Shown here piece after piece: positions 35,001-43,724 of a stretch of 64,000 bases of DNA. The stretch is from the NCBI GenBank assembly GCA_900539375.1, contig UQBY01000004.1:62001-126000 (forward strand). The letters run 5' to 3'. The notes beneath the pieces were generated by a model. The model worked only from the letters and a program-made list of their open reading frames with translations. It did not search any database and was not told the DNA's origin. A program made the translations under genes and the position numbers. Position 1 is the first letter of the stretch, and each line of letters opens with the position of its first letter. Source of the stretch: an uncultured Clostridium sp. (GTDB lineage Bacteria > Bacillota > Clostridia > Clostridiales > Clostridiaceae).

Positions 35001-38000
35001 TGCTATAAATGAATATTGTCCATCAACTAAGTCAATTTTTTCTCCATCCACTGTAACTTCAAATGATACTAATTCTGCATTATCACTAGCACTTGATTTA
35101 ATTATTATTTCATTTCCTATGCTTGCACTTGTTCTATTTACACTTAAATTTACTGTTGGTTTTGTTGTATCTTCTTTAACATAAATAGTTTTAGTTGTTG
35201 TTGTTATATTTCCAGCTTTATCTATTGCTTCTGCCTTTATTGTATAACTTCCTGGTGTATTTGTATTGAATATATATTTTCCTTCATCATTTAACTCAAC
35301 TTCTTTATCATTTATTGTTACCTTAAAACTTTCTAAACCAGAACCTTCATCACTAGCAGATGCTGTTATTTCTGCACTTTCATATGAATACATATTTGTT
35401 TTGTCAGTTACTAAACTTACTACTGGCTTTACATTGTCTATTAATATTTTCTTTTCTAAAGTTACTTGATTTCCTGCCCAATCAAATGCCATTACTACAA
35501 AAGAATACTCTCCACTCATATTACTTGCAATAGAAATTGTTCCTTCATTATTTTCATTCATAGATATAGTTTTATCATTAAACTTAACAATATACCATGA
35601 TATGTTAGACATATCTTTGCTTGAAACCTTAAAATCAATTTTGTCATTTCTAAATGAGTATTCAGGTATACCTTCAACAGAAATATCTAATTTCTTTTCA
35701 TCTGTTTCAGGATTATAATCTTCAAGCTTTTCTGCTTCTTTAACAAGAACTTCAAGAATTTCATGTTTAGTATTTTCTCCTTTAGTTATTGCTAAATCCA
35801 CATGATATAATCCTTCTTTTGTAAATATTATATTAGTTTTTATTGATGAATTATCAGAAATTAATGCTCCTTCTTCATTAACACTCCATTCTATTTTATC
35901 TATATCCTCTATTGCTTTAGAATCTGCTATTAAACTAAGAGGTTTATTTACTCTTGTTTCTGTATCTCCTAAAATTGATATGTTCATTTCATCTTCTGGT
36001 TTCTCTGGTATTTCATTTTTTCCTGAAGCTATTGTAATATCATAAAGTTCTGGTGTTTTGCCATCTGAAGAAGCTGTCATTTCTACATCAAGCCTTACAT
36101 ATCTTCCTACAACATCTGTTAATGTGCTATAATTTGAAACTTCCTTTTTCTCATTAAAGTTTTTTCCATCATCACTAGTACTTACATATACCTTCATTTC
36201 TCCATTATTTTTTACTAGAGCATTCCAATATATACTTGTCCAATTACAATTTTCTCTTTTACTATCATATATACTTGACCAACTTCCTTTTTTAATCCTA
36301 TTACTTACAGGAAGGGATGTATCTTCTAAGTGCATTATGTTAGCTTTTCCATCTCTATCATAATAAGTTATAGAAGCATCTTTAACTAAATTACTCCATG
36401 TTTCATTTTCTAATAAATTAGAACTTATATCTATTTTTATTTGTTCTTCTTCGTCTATATTTATTCTGTCATAATTCCAAGATAAAGTTAATGAACCATC
36501 TTCATTTTCTTCAACCTTATCTGGCTTTGGATTTAATTCATTTACATTTACCATATTTTTATTTTCAATTGTTAATTTAAATGTTGCATTTCTTGCTGCT
36601 GTATTAAAAATTTCACTAGCCATTTTAGACATTAAAAATTCAATTTGCTCTGCTGAAGGACTATTCATATATACACCTTTATTATATATAGCTACATCTT
36701 GAAGTTGCTTTGTATCATCCCCTACTGAAAGAGCAAATATCTTTATTCCATTTTCTCCAGCTAAACTAGCTGCACCTGAAGATTCTGTTTGGGAATTATC
36801 TTCTCCATCTGATAATAAAATTATATATTTGTCTTTGTTACTAGAACTTGAATTTTCAAAAATTTCAATAGCTTTATTAATTCCAGATGATATGTTAGTT
36901 CCATTCCATCGTGGAATTAAAGTGTCTATAGAATTATTCAATTCATCAGAATCTGAAGTAAAATCATTTACCAAATATGCACTTCCTTCAAATCCAACCA
37001 ATGCACATCTATCATTTTCTTTCATACAAGAAACTACCTTTTTAGCAGATTCCTTTGTTTTTTCAATTCTCTCTCCATCCATACTTCCTGATGTATCAAT
37101 AACAAGAATTAAATCTACTGCTCCATTTTCTTCTTCTTCAGTACCATATCCATTAATATTATAAGTGATACTTGCATTATCTTTTGGAGCATATAACATA
37201 TCTTTGTTTATTGTACTTGTAATATTTACTCCCTTATTAGCAGTTCCTTTATATGTTTTAGAAATTTCTTTAACTTCTCTATTTTTAGTATCTTCTAGCT
37301 TTAATTCGTCATTTTCTCCAGATAGATTTTCATAAGAGCCTTCATTAAAATCGCTAGTCATTGTATATTGTTTTACTGGTTCTGCCTTTACCTTTACAGT
37401 AACTTCATCTGAAGCACTCATGTTTTCTAATGTTGAATTAAGTTTTAATGTGTAAGTTCCTTCTTTATTAAATTTAACACTTGTTTCTAAACTCTTGTTA
37501 TTGCTTATTTCACCTTGTGTTTCTTCCCCTTCTATGCTCCATGTTATATCAGCATCACTATAATTACAGCTTCCTGTTAATTCTAATGTTTCATCTACAT
37601 ATATTTCTTTATCACATCCAGCATCAACTACTAAGTTTTCTTTTATAAGACTTGTAGCTTCACTATTTTCATTAACATTAAGAGTTGTCCCATTAAGTTC
37701 TATAGAATCTGCATATATAGCTCCATTTATTGTTATCTTTTTTGCATTAATTTCTACCTTTCCATTTGGAGCATATATAACCCCATTTATAACTGCCTCT
37801 GAACCATTTATTGTTACATTTCCATTTTTAGAATATATGACAGCATTATAGTTTTCTATATTTTCTTTATTTACATCATATCTTATATTATTGTCTGCTA
37901 TTATATATCCATTTCCCTTTAAATTAACTCTATCTAAAAATAAACTTCCATTTACTTTTATTGATTTATCTAAATCTATTGTGCTTTGAACAAACTTTTC

Positions 38001-38387
38001 ATCTTCTTCATAAATGATGCTATCTTCAGTATTTTTTAATATAACATCATCAAGTTGTGGCATTTCTATCTTGTTATTTATAGTATTATAATTACCCTTT
38101 ATATTTTCTGGTAATAAAGAAGCATTTATTCTTCCATTTACAAGCAATCCTTTTTCACCTGTATATTCAACACTATCTTCTGAATATATATCTCCTTCTA
38201 CATTCCCCTCTTCTACATTAAATACAAGATCATCTTCTTTTCCTGAAAATAAAACATAATCTAATCCTCTTTGCCAAGAAAGTTTCTTCTCTTCAGCTGA
38301 AACATTAATAGTACTTGTTAAAAATATATTAGAAAGCATTACTGCTGATGTTGCTAATGCTATTAACTTCAGTTTTTGTGATTTCAT
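32046..38387 (-). CDS. giant VWA and Ig-repeat surface protein with helical C-terminal module
   Basis: 2113 residues. Signal peptide (1-31), a parallel-beta, bactofilin-like stretch (about 130-240: 'GNVTINGSEAVINGVIY'), a PKD-like domain, a VWA domain with MIDAS 'LILVIDTSGSM' (about 430) and 'LSDGEDNSQ', a discoidin-like domain (about 700-790), another PKD-like domain and eight to nine Ig-like repeats (about 910-1684) each starting (K/S/A)P and ending near 'DKAGN'. The last 430 residues are different: helical, with a Gly/Ala-rich hydrophobic stretch near the end ('VVMGLITGGAVIMPVSITLTK'). No LPXTG. Likely adhesion or matrix binding; C-terminal role unknown. Second gene of the operon, 12 bases after the first. 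Confidence 0.8.
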   Translation of the reverse strand: MKSQKLKLIALATSAVMLSNIFLTSTINVSAEEKKLSWQRGLDYVLFSGKEDDLVFNVEEGNVEGDIYSEDSVEYTGEKGLLVNGRINASLLPENIKGNYNTINNKIEMPQLDDVILKNTEDSIIYEEDEKFVQSTIDLDKSIKVNGSLFLDRVNLKGNGYIIADNNIRYDVNKENIENYNAVIYSKNGNVTINGSEAVINGVIYAPNGKVEINAKKITINGAIYADSIELNGTTLNVNENSEATSLIKENLVVDAGCDKEIYVDETLELTGSCNYSDADITWSIEGEETQGEISNNKSLETSVKFNKEGTYTLKLNSTLENMSASDEVTVKVKAEPVKQYTMTSDFNEGSYENLSGENDELKLEDTKNREVKEISKTYKGTANKGVNITSTINKDMLYAPKDNASITYNINGYGTEEEENGAVDLILVIDTSGSMDGERIEKTKESAKKVVSCMKENDRCALVGFEGSAYLVNDFTSDSDELNNSIDTLIPRWNGTNISSGINKAIEIFENSSSSNKDKYIILLSDGEDNSQTESSGAASLAGENGIKIFALSVGDDTKQLQDVAIYNKGVYMNSPSAEQIEFLMSKMASEIFNTAARNATFKLTIENKNMVNVNELNPKPDKVEENEDGSLTLSWNYDRINIDEEEQIKIDISSNLLENETWSNLVKDASITYYDRDGKANIMHLEDTSLPVSNRIKKGSWSSIYDSKRENCNWTSIYWNALVKNNGEMKVYVSTSDDGKNFNEKKEVSNYSTLTDVVGRYVRLDVEMTASSDGKTPELYDITIASGKNEIPEKPEDEMNISILGDTETRVNKPLSLIADSKAIEDIDKIEWSVNEEGALISDNSSIKTNIIFTKEGLYHVDLAITKGENTKHEILEVLVKEAEKLEDYNPETDEKKLDISVEGIPEYSFRNDKIDFKVSSKDMSNISWYIVKFNDKTISMNENNEGTISIASNMSGEYSFVVMAFDWAGNQVTLEKKILIDNVKPVVSLVTDKTNMYSYESAEITASASDEGSGLESFKVTINDKEVELNDEGKYIFNTNTPGSYTIKAEAIDKAGNITTTTKTIYVKEDTTKPTVNLSVNRTSASIGNEIIIKSSASDNAELVSFEVTVDGEKIDLVDGQYSFIADKAKDYIVEAVAKDRAGNETIKTRTIKVTEDKVKPTLTLNVDKYNVDYGDYINVSLIANDNVGVESLKLYVDDKEVKIDENNTARILADKVGNLVIKAEAIDKAGNITTTTKTIKVTIDTTKPTINLNVSENEVTCGEYVTVSVAASDNNGVESLKLYANSKEIKIDKDGNAKILADKVGDLVIEAIATDKAGNKASEKVVVKVLEKDVIKPTVNIISEDKANLGEDFYVSIDAQDNVAIEEVKVYVDGVLTELDDNKVKLDTSSIKTVKVKVVAKDTSGNETVEEKEISIVDTISPVVSIETDKASYKEGESVLFTASITDNGNIAKVEAKLNGNPVVLDEENRLKIDNLSVGTYTLSIKAYDESGNVGENIKVITIKDETAPIITINKDVEEYTKGQSISINYSISDNVGVNTVQASLNDKAIEITELNGNLVFNDLEEGEYTLKIQASDAEKNKAEESYKFKVITPKDTTAPQLNVSYTKDIMLNQNGSIKITATDETELDRVELYLGDTKLELNEDNSYTYTPTEVGEFTFTAKAYDKAGNCATLTFKINVKADPNAPTELETTIEDYIDATSRIVKNYEKLGISPENLKMLLEEANRRANGGELLKENNSSSNIKTTSYSNWTNNVKSLSKVTSLNSVTSVESNPDGGYGEGAGGARPDEEEQDEMGKRIAHCAQIAKNRKYTNEKYTFYLYMSHYIDTPDGTPLSCDSQYLPDIITESDVIAYDRFVEQVGANEFVDDLTTFVFAVNDAISTGKDMVEDTAKQEAKSIKDQVGSVAEYVFAVLKDSKGLKEISEEDFKKVQEYKKSMGELLEKINNFNGSIEEANKLKIEYEELMKDFHEKVGNTASLALKLNNFTDLQSSATEMHSSLTNIIDFIMKKDLYKMAGSTEEMIEKLNEAYTSNVDVSDVMIDIASNVVMGLITGGAVIMPVSITLTKMYANMYVDLANIAALTGLRYNLSGRVAIRTEVFLKEQYGIDI
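33340..35440 (-). repeat. Ig-like repeat array inside the giant VWA gene
   Basis: Eight consecutive repeats of about 255-270 bases. Some are close at DNA level: 'gttgttgttatatttcc' followed by 'gctttatctattgcttctgc' occurs near 34672 and again near 35194. This allows repeat-number change by recombination. Confidence 0.75.
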
Positions 38388-38399
38388 CTTCTATTCCCC

Positions 38400-39515
38400 C
38401 TAATTCTTCTTTTTCTTAAATAAGACAGTACCTATAACTAAAGTAAGTGTAGCTATTGAACATGTAAGCCAAAAATATATTGAATTATTGTCAAAAGTTT
38501 TAGTTTTATCAGCATTTTCTTTAGCTTGTTCTATAACATTTTTTAAATTTTCATTAACCTTTTTATCTTCTTGCTTGCTACCATCTTCTTGTTTATTATC
38601 TTTTTGTTTATTGTCTTCTTGCTTGCTACTATCTTCTTGTTTGTTATCTTCATTGTCACTTGGAGTTTCATCAATATTTTTTACTCCATAACATGTAGAG
38701 AATAGCTTTTTTTCACCCCTTGCTATATCAACATCATCCCATACTATTCCTATTGCACTATCTTCATTTTCTTCATTATAATTTATAGAATAATCCCATC
38801 TATTGTCATAAAGGTTGTCCCAATTTGCAAATTGAATTTTACTTGGAACAACATCAGTATTATCTGAAGACTTTCCATAAGCTTCTATTTCTTTATTATC
38901 ACTAGATATTGACCAACTATTTAATACATCCTTTTCTTTAATTTCGAATTCGTTTTCACTATTTAAAGAATTTACATTTATTATCCCTTTATCATCATTT
39001 CCAAGCATGGCATCTATCATAACTCTTATTCCAATATGAAGATTTTCTTTACTTGTATTATTTACTTCATAGGAAATTTCAACCATATCTTTGTATTTAT
39101 CAGTAAAGCCATTAACAAATCTTAAGAATTGTGTTATTTCAACATCACCAAATTTTTGTATAGAAATACTGCTCTTTGTTTCTTTATCAAAAACAGGTTT
39201 TTGTATTTCTTCGCCTTCACCATATATATAATTTACCCCATTAATATTTATTGTTGTGTATGATGAATAAAAGTTATTGTACATAATTTTCTTTTCATTA
39301 TCATTTTTAGTAGATAAACTTCCTTCATTTGTTTTTACGACAAATCTACAATACTCTCCTTCATTATTATCTTTCTCTACAGAAAGGTTAAGATAATCAT
39401 TATACATAGTATTTTCAGTTATTGTAACATCATTTTCTGTTGCAAAAGCTGGAATATTTATTGTTTGTAATGCAACTAATGCACTCATTGTAAGTAATAT
39501 TTTACTTTTTTTCAT
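38400..39515 (-). CDS. membrane-anchored surface protein with charged low-complexity stalk
   Basis: 371 residues. Signal peptide ending 'NIPAFATEN', a beta-rich extracellular domain (about 30-290, with 'MVEISYEVNNTSKENLHIGIR' split over two strands and 'MIDAMLGNDD'), a stalk of 'KQEDNKQ' type repeats (about 290-325), a short helix and a C-terminal membrane segment followed by 'LFKKKKN'. There is no LPXTG, so it is anchored by the helix. I do not recognise the domain. First gene of the operon with the VWA protein and the 726-residue protein; the three probably work together at the cell surface. Confidence 0.7.
   Translation of the reverse strand: MKKSKILLTMSALVALQTINIPAFATENDVTITENTMYNDYLNLSVEKDNNEGEYCRFVVKTNEGSLSTKNDNEKKIMYNNFYSSYTTININGVNYIYGEGEEIQKPVFDKETKSSISIQKFGDVEITQFLRFVNGFTDKYKDMVEISYEVNNTSKENLHIGIRVMIDAMLGNDDKGIINVNSLNSENEFEIKEKDVLNSWSISSDNKEIEAYGKSSDNTDVVPSKIQFANWDNLYDNRWDYSINYNEENEDSAIGIVWDDVDIARGEKKLFSTCYGVKNIDETPSDNEDNKQEDSSKQEDNKQKDNKQEDGSKQEDKKVNENLKNVIEQAKENADKTKTFDNNSIYFWLTCSIATLTLVIGTVLFKKKKN
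38560..38662 (-). repeat. short tandem repeats coding the KQEDNKQ stalk
   Basis: Repeating 15-24 base units around 'tcttcttgtttattatc' encode Lys/Gln/Glu/Asp-rich repeats ahead of the membrane anchor. Such tracts commonly vary in length. Confidence 0.6.
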
Positions 39516-39716
39516 AAAACAATCCCCTTTAAATTTTATATTTTGTATTTTTTGTTGAAATATATTCCTTATTAAGCATTGTATGCAAAATTAATATAAT
39601 TTTATCATATCCTCCTAAATACTATCAATAGACTATCCTTTAAATTTAATATATTTATAATGACAAATTTGATATAATTAATTAGAACTTTTAATAAATA
39701 AAAGAGAGGTAAAGTT

Positions 39717-40892
39717 ATGTTGAGCAAATTTTATTTACATCAAGGCAAAAATAAAAAGGCCGAAAATGGTCGTCCTTGGATATATATCGATGAAATAAAT
39801 GAATATGATGGTGATTATGAAAATGGAGATATAGTTGAAGTCTATAATCACAAAAATTATTTTATTGGAAAAGGCTATATAAATGATAGAAGTAAAATAA
39901 CTATAAGAATAATGACAAGAAATCAAGAAGAAGAAATTGATAAAGAATTTTTCAGAAAAAGATTTAAAACTGCATGGGACTATAGAAAAACTGTAATAGA
40001 TACATCTTCATGTAGACTTATATTTGGAGAAGCTGACCTTCTTCCAGGACTAACAGTAGATAAATATGAAGATTATTATGTAATTCAAATTTCAACTTTA
40101 GGTATGGACAAATATAGAGATATAATTGTTGAAATTCTTAAAGAAGATTTTAATGCTAAAGGCATATATGAAAGAAGTGATATAAAAACTAGAGAAATTG
40201 AAGGATTAGAACAAAGAAAGGGATTTTTAACAGAAGAATTTGATACCAATATATTAATAACTGAAAACGGAGTTAAATACATAGTAGATTTAGAAAATGG
40301 TCAAAAAACAGGCTTTTTCCTTGATCAAAAAGAAAACAGAGCTGCTATTCATAGAATATGTAAAGGGAAAGAAGTTTTAGATTGCTTTACTCACACAGGC
40401 TCCTTTGCTTTAAATGCTGGTATTGCTGGTGCTAAATCTGTTCTTGGAATTGATGTTTCTGAACATGCTATAGAATGTGCAACAAGAAATGCTAAGTTAA
40501 ATAATCTTGAAGATACTGTAAAATTTGAATGTCATAATGCTTTTGATGTTCTTCCTGCTTGGTCAAAAGAAGGAAGACAATTTGATGTTGTTATCCTAGA
40601 CCCACCAGCATTCACTAAATCAAGAAACACTATAAATGGAGCAAAAAGAGGATATAAAGAAATAAACCTTAGAGGCTTAAAAATGGTTAAACAAGGAGGT
40701 TACTTTATAACTTGTTCATGCTCACACTATATGTCAGAAGAATTATTAAAAGCAACAATAAATGAAGCTGCACATGATGCACACAAAATATTAAGACAAG
40801 TAGAATTTAGAACTCAATCTGCAGACCATCCAATTCTTTGGAATTCAGATGAAAGCTATTACTTGAAATTCTTTGTTTTCCAAGTAATATAA
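39717..40892 (+). CDS. rlmI: class I rRNA large-subunit methyltransferase, RlmI-like
   Basis: 391 residues. N-terminal PUA-type RNA-binding domain (about 1-75) with 'GRPWIYIDEI', a middle domain with 'LIFGEADLLPGLTVDKY', then a Rossmann methyltransferase (about 185-391). Its SAM motif is in 'VLDCFTHTGSFALNAGIAGA' and its catalytic segments are 'VVILDPPAFTKS' and 'FITCSCSHYMS' with the Cys typical of m5C enzymes. The family methylates C1962 of 23S rRNA (E. coli numbering). It starts at ATG with GAGAGG upstream. Single gene. Confidence 0.9.
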   Translation: MLSKFYLHQGKNKKAENGRPWIYIDEINEYDGDYENGDIVEVYNHKNYFIGKGYINDRSKITIRIMTRNQEEEIDKEFFRKRFKTAWDYRKTVIDTSSCRLIFGEADLLPGLTVDKYEDYYVIQISTLGMDKYRDIIVEILKEDFNAKGIYERSDIKTREIEGLEQRKGFLTEEFDTNILITENGVKYIVDLENGQKTGFFLDQKENRAAIHRICKGKEVLDCFTHTGSFALNAGIAGAKSVLGIDVSEHAIECATRNAKLNNLEDTVKFECHNAFDVLPAWSKEGRQFDVVILDPPAFTKSRNTINGAKRGYKEINLRGLKMVKQGGYFITCSCSHYMSEELLKATINEAAHDAHKILRQVEFRTQSADHPILWNSDESYYLKFFVFQVI

Positions 40893-40989
40893 TCTTTTTG
40901 AAAAATAGCAGGCTTTTATAATTGACAACTAAATAAATCAATGTTATATTGAAGCCGAAGATTTTATTAATTAAATATGTATAAATGTG

Positions 40990-41040
40990 GACAATGATGT
41001 TTAAACTAATTATGTTTAGATTTCATTGTCTTTATTTTTT
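40990..41040 (+). terminator. hairpin with T tract upstream of sdaAB
   Basis: 'gacaatga' (40990-40997) pairs with 'tcattgtc' (41023-41030), with further partial pairing inside, followed by 'tttatttttt'. It ends about 20 bases before the sdaAB start, so it can terminate rlmI read-through or act as an attenuator. Confidence 0.5.
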
Positions 41041-41060
41041 AATGAAAGGATGTGTGAAAT

Positions 41061-41729
41061 ATGGATATTTTTGATATAATGGGCCCTGTTATGGTTGGTC
41101 CTTCAAGTTCTCATACAGCTGGTGCTGTAAAGATTGGTCATGTTGCAAGAGAACTTTTAAATGAAGATATTAAAAAAGTTGAAATTTTTCTTCATGGTTC
41201 TTTTTTATCTACTGGTAAAGGGCATGGAACAGATAAAGCATTAATTGCAGGACTTTTAGGAATGAATCCAGATGATGAAAGAATTCCAAAAAGTTTTGAA
41301 ATTGCAAAGGAAAAGGGAATAGAATTTTCTTTTAAGGGAATTAATTTAAGAGATGCTCATCCTAATACAGCTTTATTAAAGTTATTAGGAGTAGATGGTA
41401 GAGAGTTAGAAGTTGAAGCTGCATCTATTGGTGGTGGACAAATAAATATATGTAAAATAGACAACCTTTCTACAAATTTTAGTGGTGATTATCCTACTCT
41501 TATTGTTCATAATCTTGATGAGCCTGGTCATGTTATGGCTGTAACTTCTATGTTAGGACATAAAATGGTAAATATAGCTTCAATGCAACTTTATAGAGCT
41601 TCAAGAGGTGGAAATGCTGTTATGGTTATAGAGTGTGACCAAGAAATTCCTGAGGAAGGTATATCTTGGTTAAAGCATCAAGAGGGTATAATTAAAGTTA
41701 CATATCTTAGTAAGGAGGGCAAACAATGA
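41061..41729 (+). CDS. sdaAB: L-serine dehydratase, iron-sulfur dependent, beta subunit
   Basis: 222 residues. Opens with the family block 'IMGPVMVGPSSSHTAGAVKIG' (split 'IMGPVMVG', 'PSSSHTAGAVKIG') and has 'HGSFLSTGKGHGTDKALIAG'. A C-terminal ACT domain (about 150-222, 'DEPGHVMAVTSMLG') may sense serine. With the alpha subunit it converts L-serine to pyruvate and ammonia. The ribosome site GAAAGGATG precedes the ATG. It overlaps sdaAA by 4 bases (ATGA), so the subunits are co-translated. Confidence 0.95.
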   Translation: MDIFDIMGPVMVGPSSSHTAGAVKIGHVARELLNEDIKKVEIFLHGSFLSTGKGHGTDKALIAGLLGMNPDDERIPKSFEIAKEKGIEFSFKGINLRDAHPNTALLKLLGVDGRELEVEAASIGGGQINICKIDNLSTNFSGDYPTLIVHNLDEPGHVMAVTSMLGHKMVNIASMQLYRASRGGNAVMVIECDQEIPEEGISWLKHQEGIIKVTYLSKEGKQ

Positions 41730-42595
41730 GTTTTGATTCTATTTCTAAAATATTAAAAAAGGTTGATGCTGAAAATAAACCATTTTGGCAAATAATCCTT
41801 GAAGATGATATGAATGAAAGAAAGGTTTCTTCTAAGGAGTCTATTGATAAGATGGCTTTTCTTTATAATAGTATGAAAAAAGCTGATGCTTCTTATGATG
41901 GAAATTTAAAATCTGCTAGTGGTTTAGTTGGTGGTGAAGGTGAAAAAATTAAAGTTGCCTTAGAAAAGGGTACTTTAATGTGTGGGAATTTTATTGGTAC
42001 TGTTATGGAAAGAGCATTAAAAATGGGGGAATCTAATGCTTGTATGAAAAGAATAATAGCAGCTCCAACTGCTGGTTCTTGTGGAGTTATTCCTGCTGTT
42101 TTATTAACTTATGAAGAGTTTTTTAATGTTACTGAGGAAAAAATATTAGAAGCTTTATATGTTGCTTCAGGTTTAGGAGAAGTTATTGCTCTAAGAGCTT
42201 CAATTGCAGGTGCAACTGGAGGCTGTCAAGCTGAAATTGGTTCCGCTAGTGCTATGGCAGCAGGTGCAATTGCTTACTTAAATGGTGGAAATAGTGAAGA
42301 AATTACCCATGCTTGTGCTTTAGCTTTAAAAAATTTACTTGGCCTTGTTTGTGACCCTGTTGCAGGTCTTGTTGAAGTGCCTTGTGTAAAAAGAAATGTT
42401 ATTGGTGCTGTAAATGCTATTACTAGTGCTGATATGGCTTTAGCAGGTATTAGAAGTAAAATCCCACCTGATGAAGTAATTGATGCAATGAAAGAAATTG
42501 GTGACTTGCTTCCTCCTAGCCTTCGTGAAACAAGTAAAGCTGGTCTTGCAGTTACTCCAACTGGCATAAAAATAACTGAAGATATTATAAAATAA
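41726..42595 (+). CDS. sdaAA: L-serine dehydratase, iron-sulfur dependent, alpha subunit
   Basis: 289 residues. Conserved 'NACMKRIIAAPTAGSCGVIP', 'ATGGCQAEIGSASAMAAG' and 'CDPVAGLVEVPCVKRN' supply the cysteines of the catalytic [4Fe-4S] cluster. 'PTAGSCGV' and 'PPSLRETSKAGLA' are family hallmarks. It overlaps the beta subunit gene by 4 bases. Oxygen-sensitive serine catabolism fits an anaerobe. Confidence 0.95.
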   Translation: MSFDSISKILKKVDAENKPFWQIILEDDMNERKVSSKESIDKMAFLYNSMKKADASYDGNLKSASGLVGGEGEKIKVALEKGTLMCGNFIGTVMERALKMGESNACMKRIIAAPTAGSCGVIPAVLLTYEEFFNVTEEKILEALYVASGLGEVIALRASIAGATGGCQAEIGSASAMAAGAIAYLNGGNSEEITHACALALKNLLGLVCDPVAGLVEVPCVKRNVIGAVNAITSADMALAGIRSKIPPDEVIDAMKEIGDLLPPSLRETSKAGLAVTPTGIKITEDIIK

Positions 42596-42600
42596 TAATT

Positions 42601-42679
42601 AAAAATCCTAGGTTCATTATTATCTAGCTATGTAAGCTCTAAATAACTTTCCTTAATAAAATAATGAACCTGAGATTTT
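42601..42679. terminator. bidirectional terminator after sdaAA
   Basis: 'aaaaatcctaggttcattatt' type arm (42601-42621, written here in two parts: 'aaaaatccta', 'ggttcattatt') pairs with 42659-42679 apart from a 2-base mismatch. It lies between convergent genes. Confidence 0.7.
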
Positions 42680-42695
42680 AAAAAATATATATTTC

Positions 42696-43622
42696 TTATT
42701 TAAAATCTTTTCCTTGATAAATATCATTTTCTTCTAGGGCTTTGTCTATTGCATTAAGTATCTCCCACTTTTTTAAACTCCACATAGGTCCTATTAAAAG
42801 ATTTCTTGGGGCATCTCCTGTTAATCTATGAACCACCATATCCTGTGGAAGCATAGCTATCCCTTTACATATTAAATCTATATAATCTTCTTGTGATAAA
42901 AACTTTAGTTCTCCATTTTCATATAGCTTTACCATAGGAGTATCTTTCATTAAATGAAGAAGATGAAATTTTATTCCTCTAGCTCCTGAATGAGCAATAT
43001 AGTCTATTGTTTTTAACATACCAGTTTTATTTTCTCCTGGAAGTCCTAAAATAGAATGCACAACAAAATCTATATTTCTTTTCTTTAACTTTTCTATAGC
43101 TTCTTCAAAAACTTTAAGCTTATATCCTCTATTTATTTTTAATGCTATATCATCATTTACAGTTTGAAGACCAAGTTCTACCCATACATAAAATTTTTCA
43201 TTAATTTCTTCTAATAAATCTAAAACTTCATCTGGTAAACAATCAGGTCTTGTAGCAATTGCTAAAGCAACAACATCCTCTTCTTTAAGTGCTTCATAAT
43301 ACTTTTCTCTAAGAACTTCAATAGGTGCATAGGTGTTTGTATAGGCTTGAAAATAAGCTATGTATTTACCATTTTTCCACTTCTTATTCATCATAATCTT
43401 TATATCTTCAAATTGTTTATGTATAGAAGTACATCTATTACCTGCAAAATCTCCAGAACCTCTTTCACTACAAAAAACACAACCACCTTTACTTATGGTT
43501 CCATCTCTATTAGGACATGAAAATCCTCCATCTAAAGATATTTTAAATACCTTTTCTCCAAATTTATTTCTTAAAAAATAATTTAAGCTATGATATCTTT
43601 TTCCATTCCATTCTTTTAACAT
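42696..43622 (-). CDS. radical SAM protein, YhcC/TIGR01212 type
   Basis: 308 residues. The start 'EWNGKRYHSLNYFLRNKFG' and 'KISLDGGFSCPNRDG' are the usual opening of this family, with cluster cysteines in 'CPNRDGTISKGGCVFC' (CX10CxxC, an unusual spacing for radical SAM that is normal here). 'ALAIATRPDCLPDEVLDLL', 'VELGLQTVNDDIALKINRG' and 'HSILGLPGENKTGML' follow as in Elp3/MiaB-like barrels. The substrate is unknown; RNA or tRNA modification is often suggested for the family. Single gene, convergent with the serine dehydratase genes. Confidence 0.88.
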   Translation of the reverse strand: MLKEWNGKRYHSLNYFLRNKFGEKVFKISLDGGFSCPNRDGTISKGGCVFCSERGSGDFAGNRCTSIHKQFEDIKIMMNKKWKNGKYIAYFQAYTNTYAPIEVLREKYYEALKEEDVVALAIATRPDCLPDEVLDLLEEINEKFYVWVELGLQTVNDDIALKINRGYKLKVFEEAIEKLKKRNIDFVVHSILGLPGENKTGMLKTIDYIAHSGARGIKFHLLHLMKDTPMVKLYENGELKFLSQEDYIDLICKGIAMLPQDMVVHRLTGDAPRNLLIGPMWSLKKWEILNAIDKALEENDIYQGKDFK

Positions 43623-43724
43623 TAAATTCTTTGCTTTCTCCCTCTTATTTATTTTAAACTTTCATGTTTATAACATAATATTATCATAAAACAAAAATAT
43701 TTTTATGAAATAACTTTTTAATAT

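Noticed and set aside
33340..35440. Regular repeats considered as a CRISPR-like array
   Set aside because: The repeats are coding Ig-like domains of about 255-270 bases in one frame, not short repeats with unique spacers.
42274..42567. Minus-strand frame of 97 codons opposite sdaAA
   Set aside because: Lies over the conserved iron-sulfur cluster region of sdaAA; no ribosome site.
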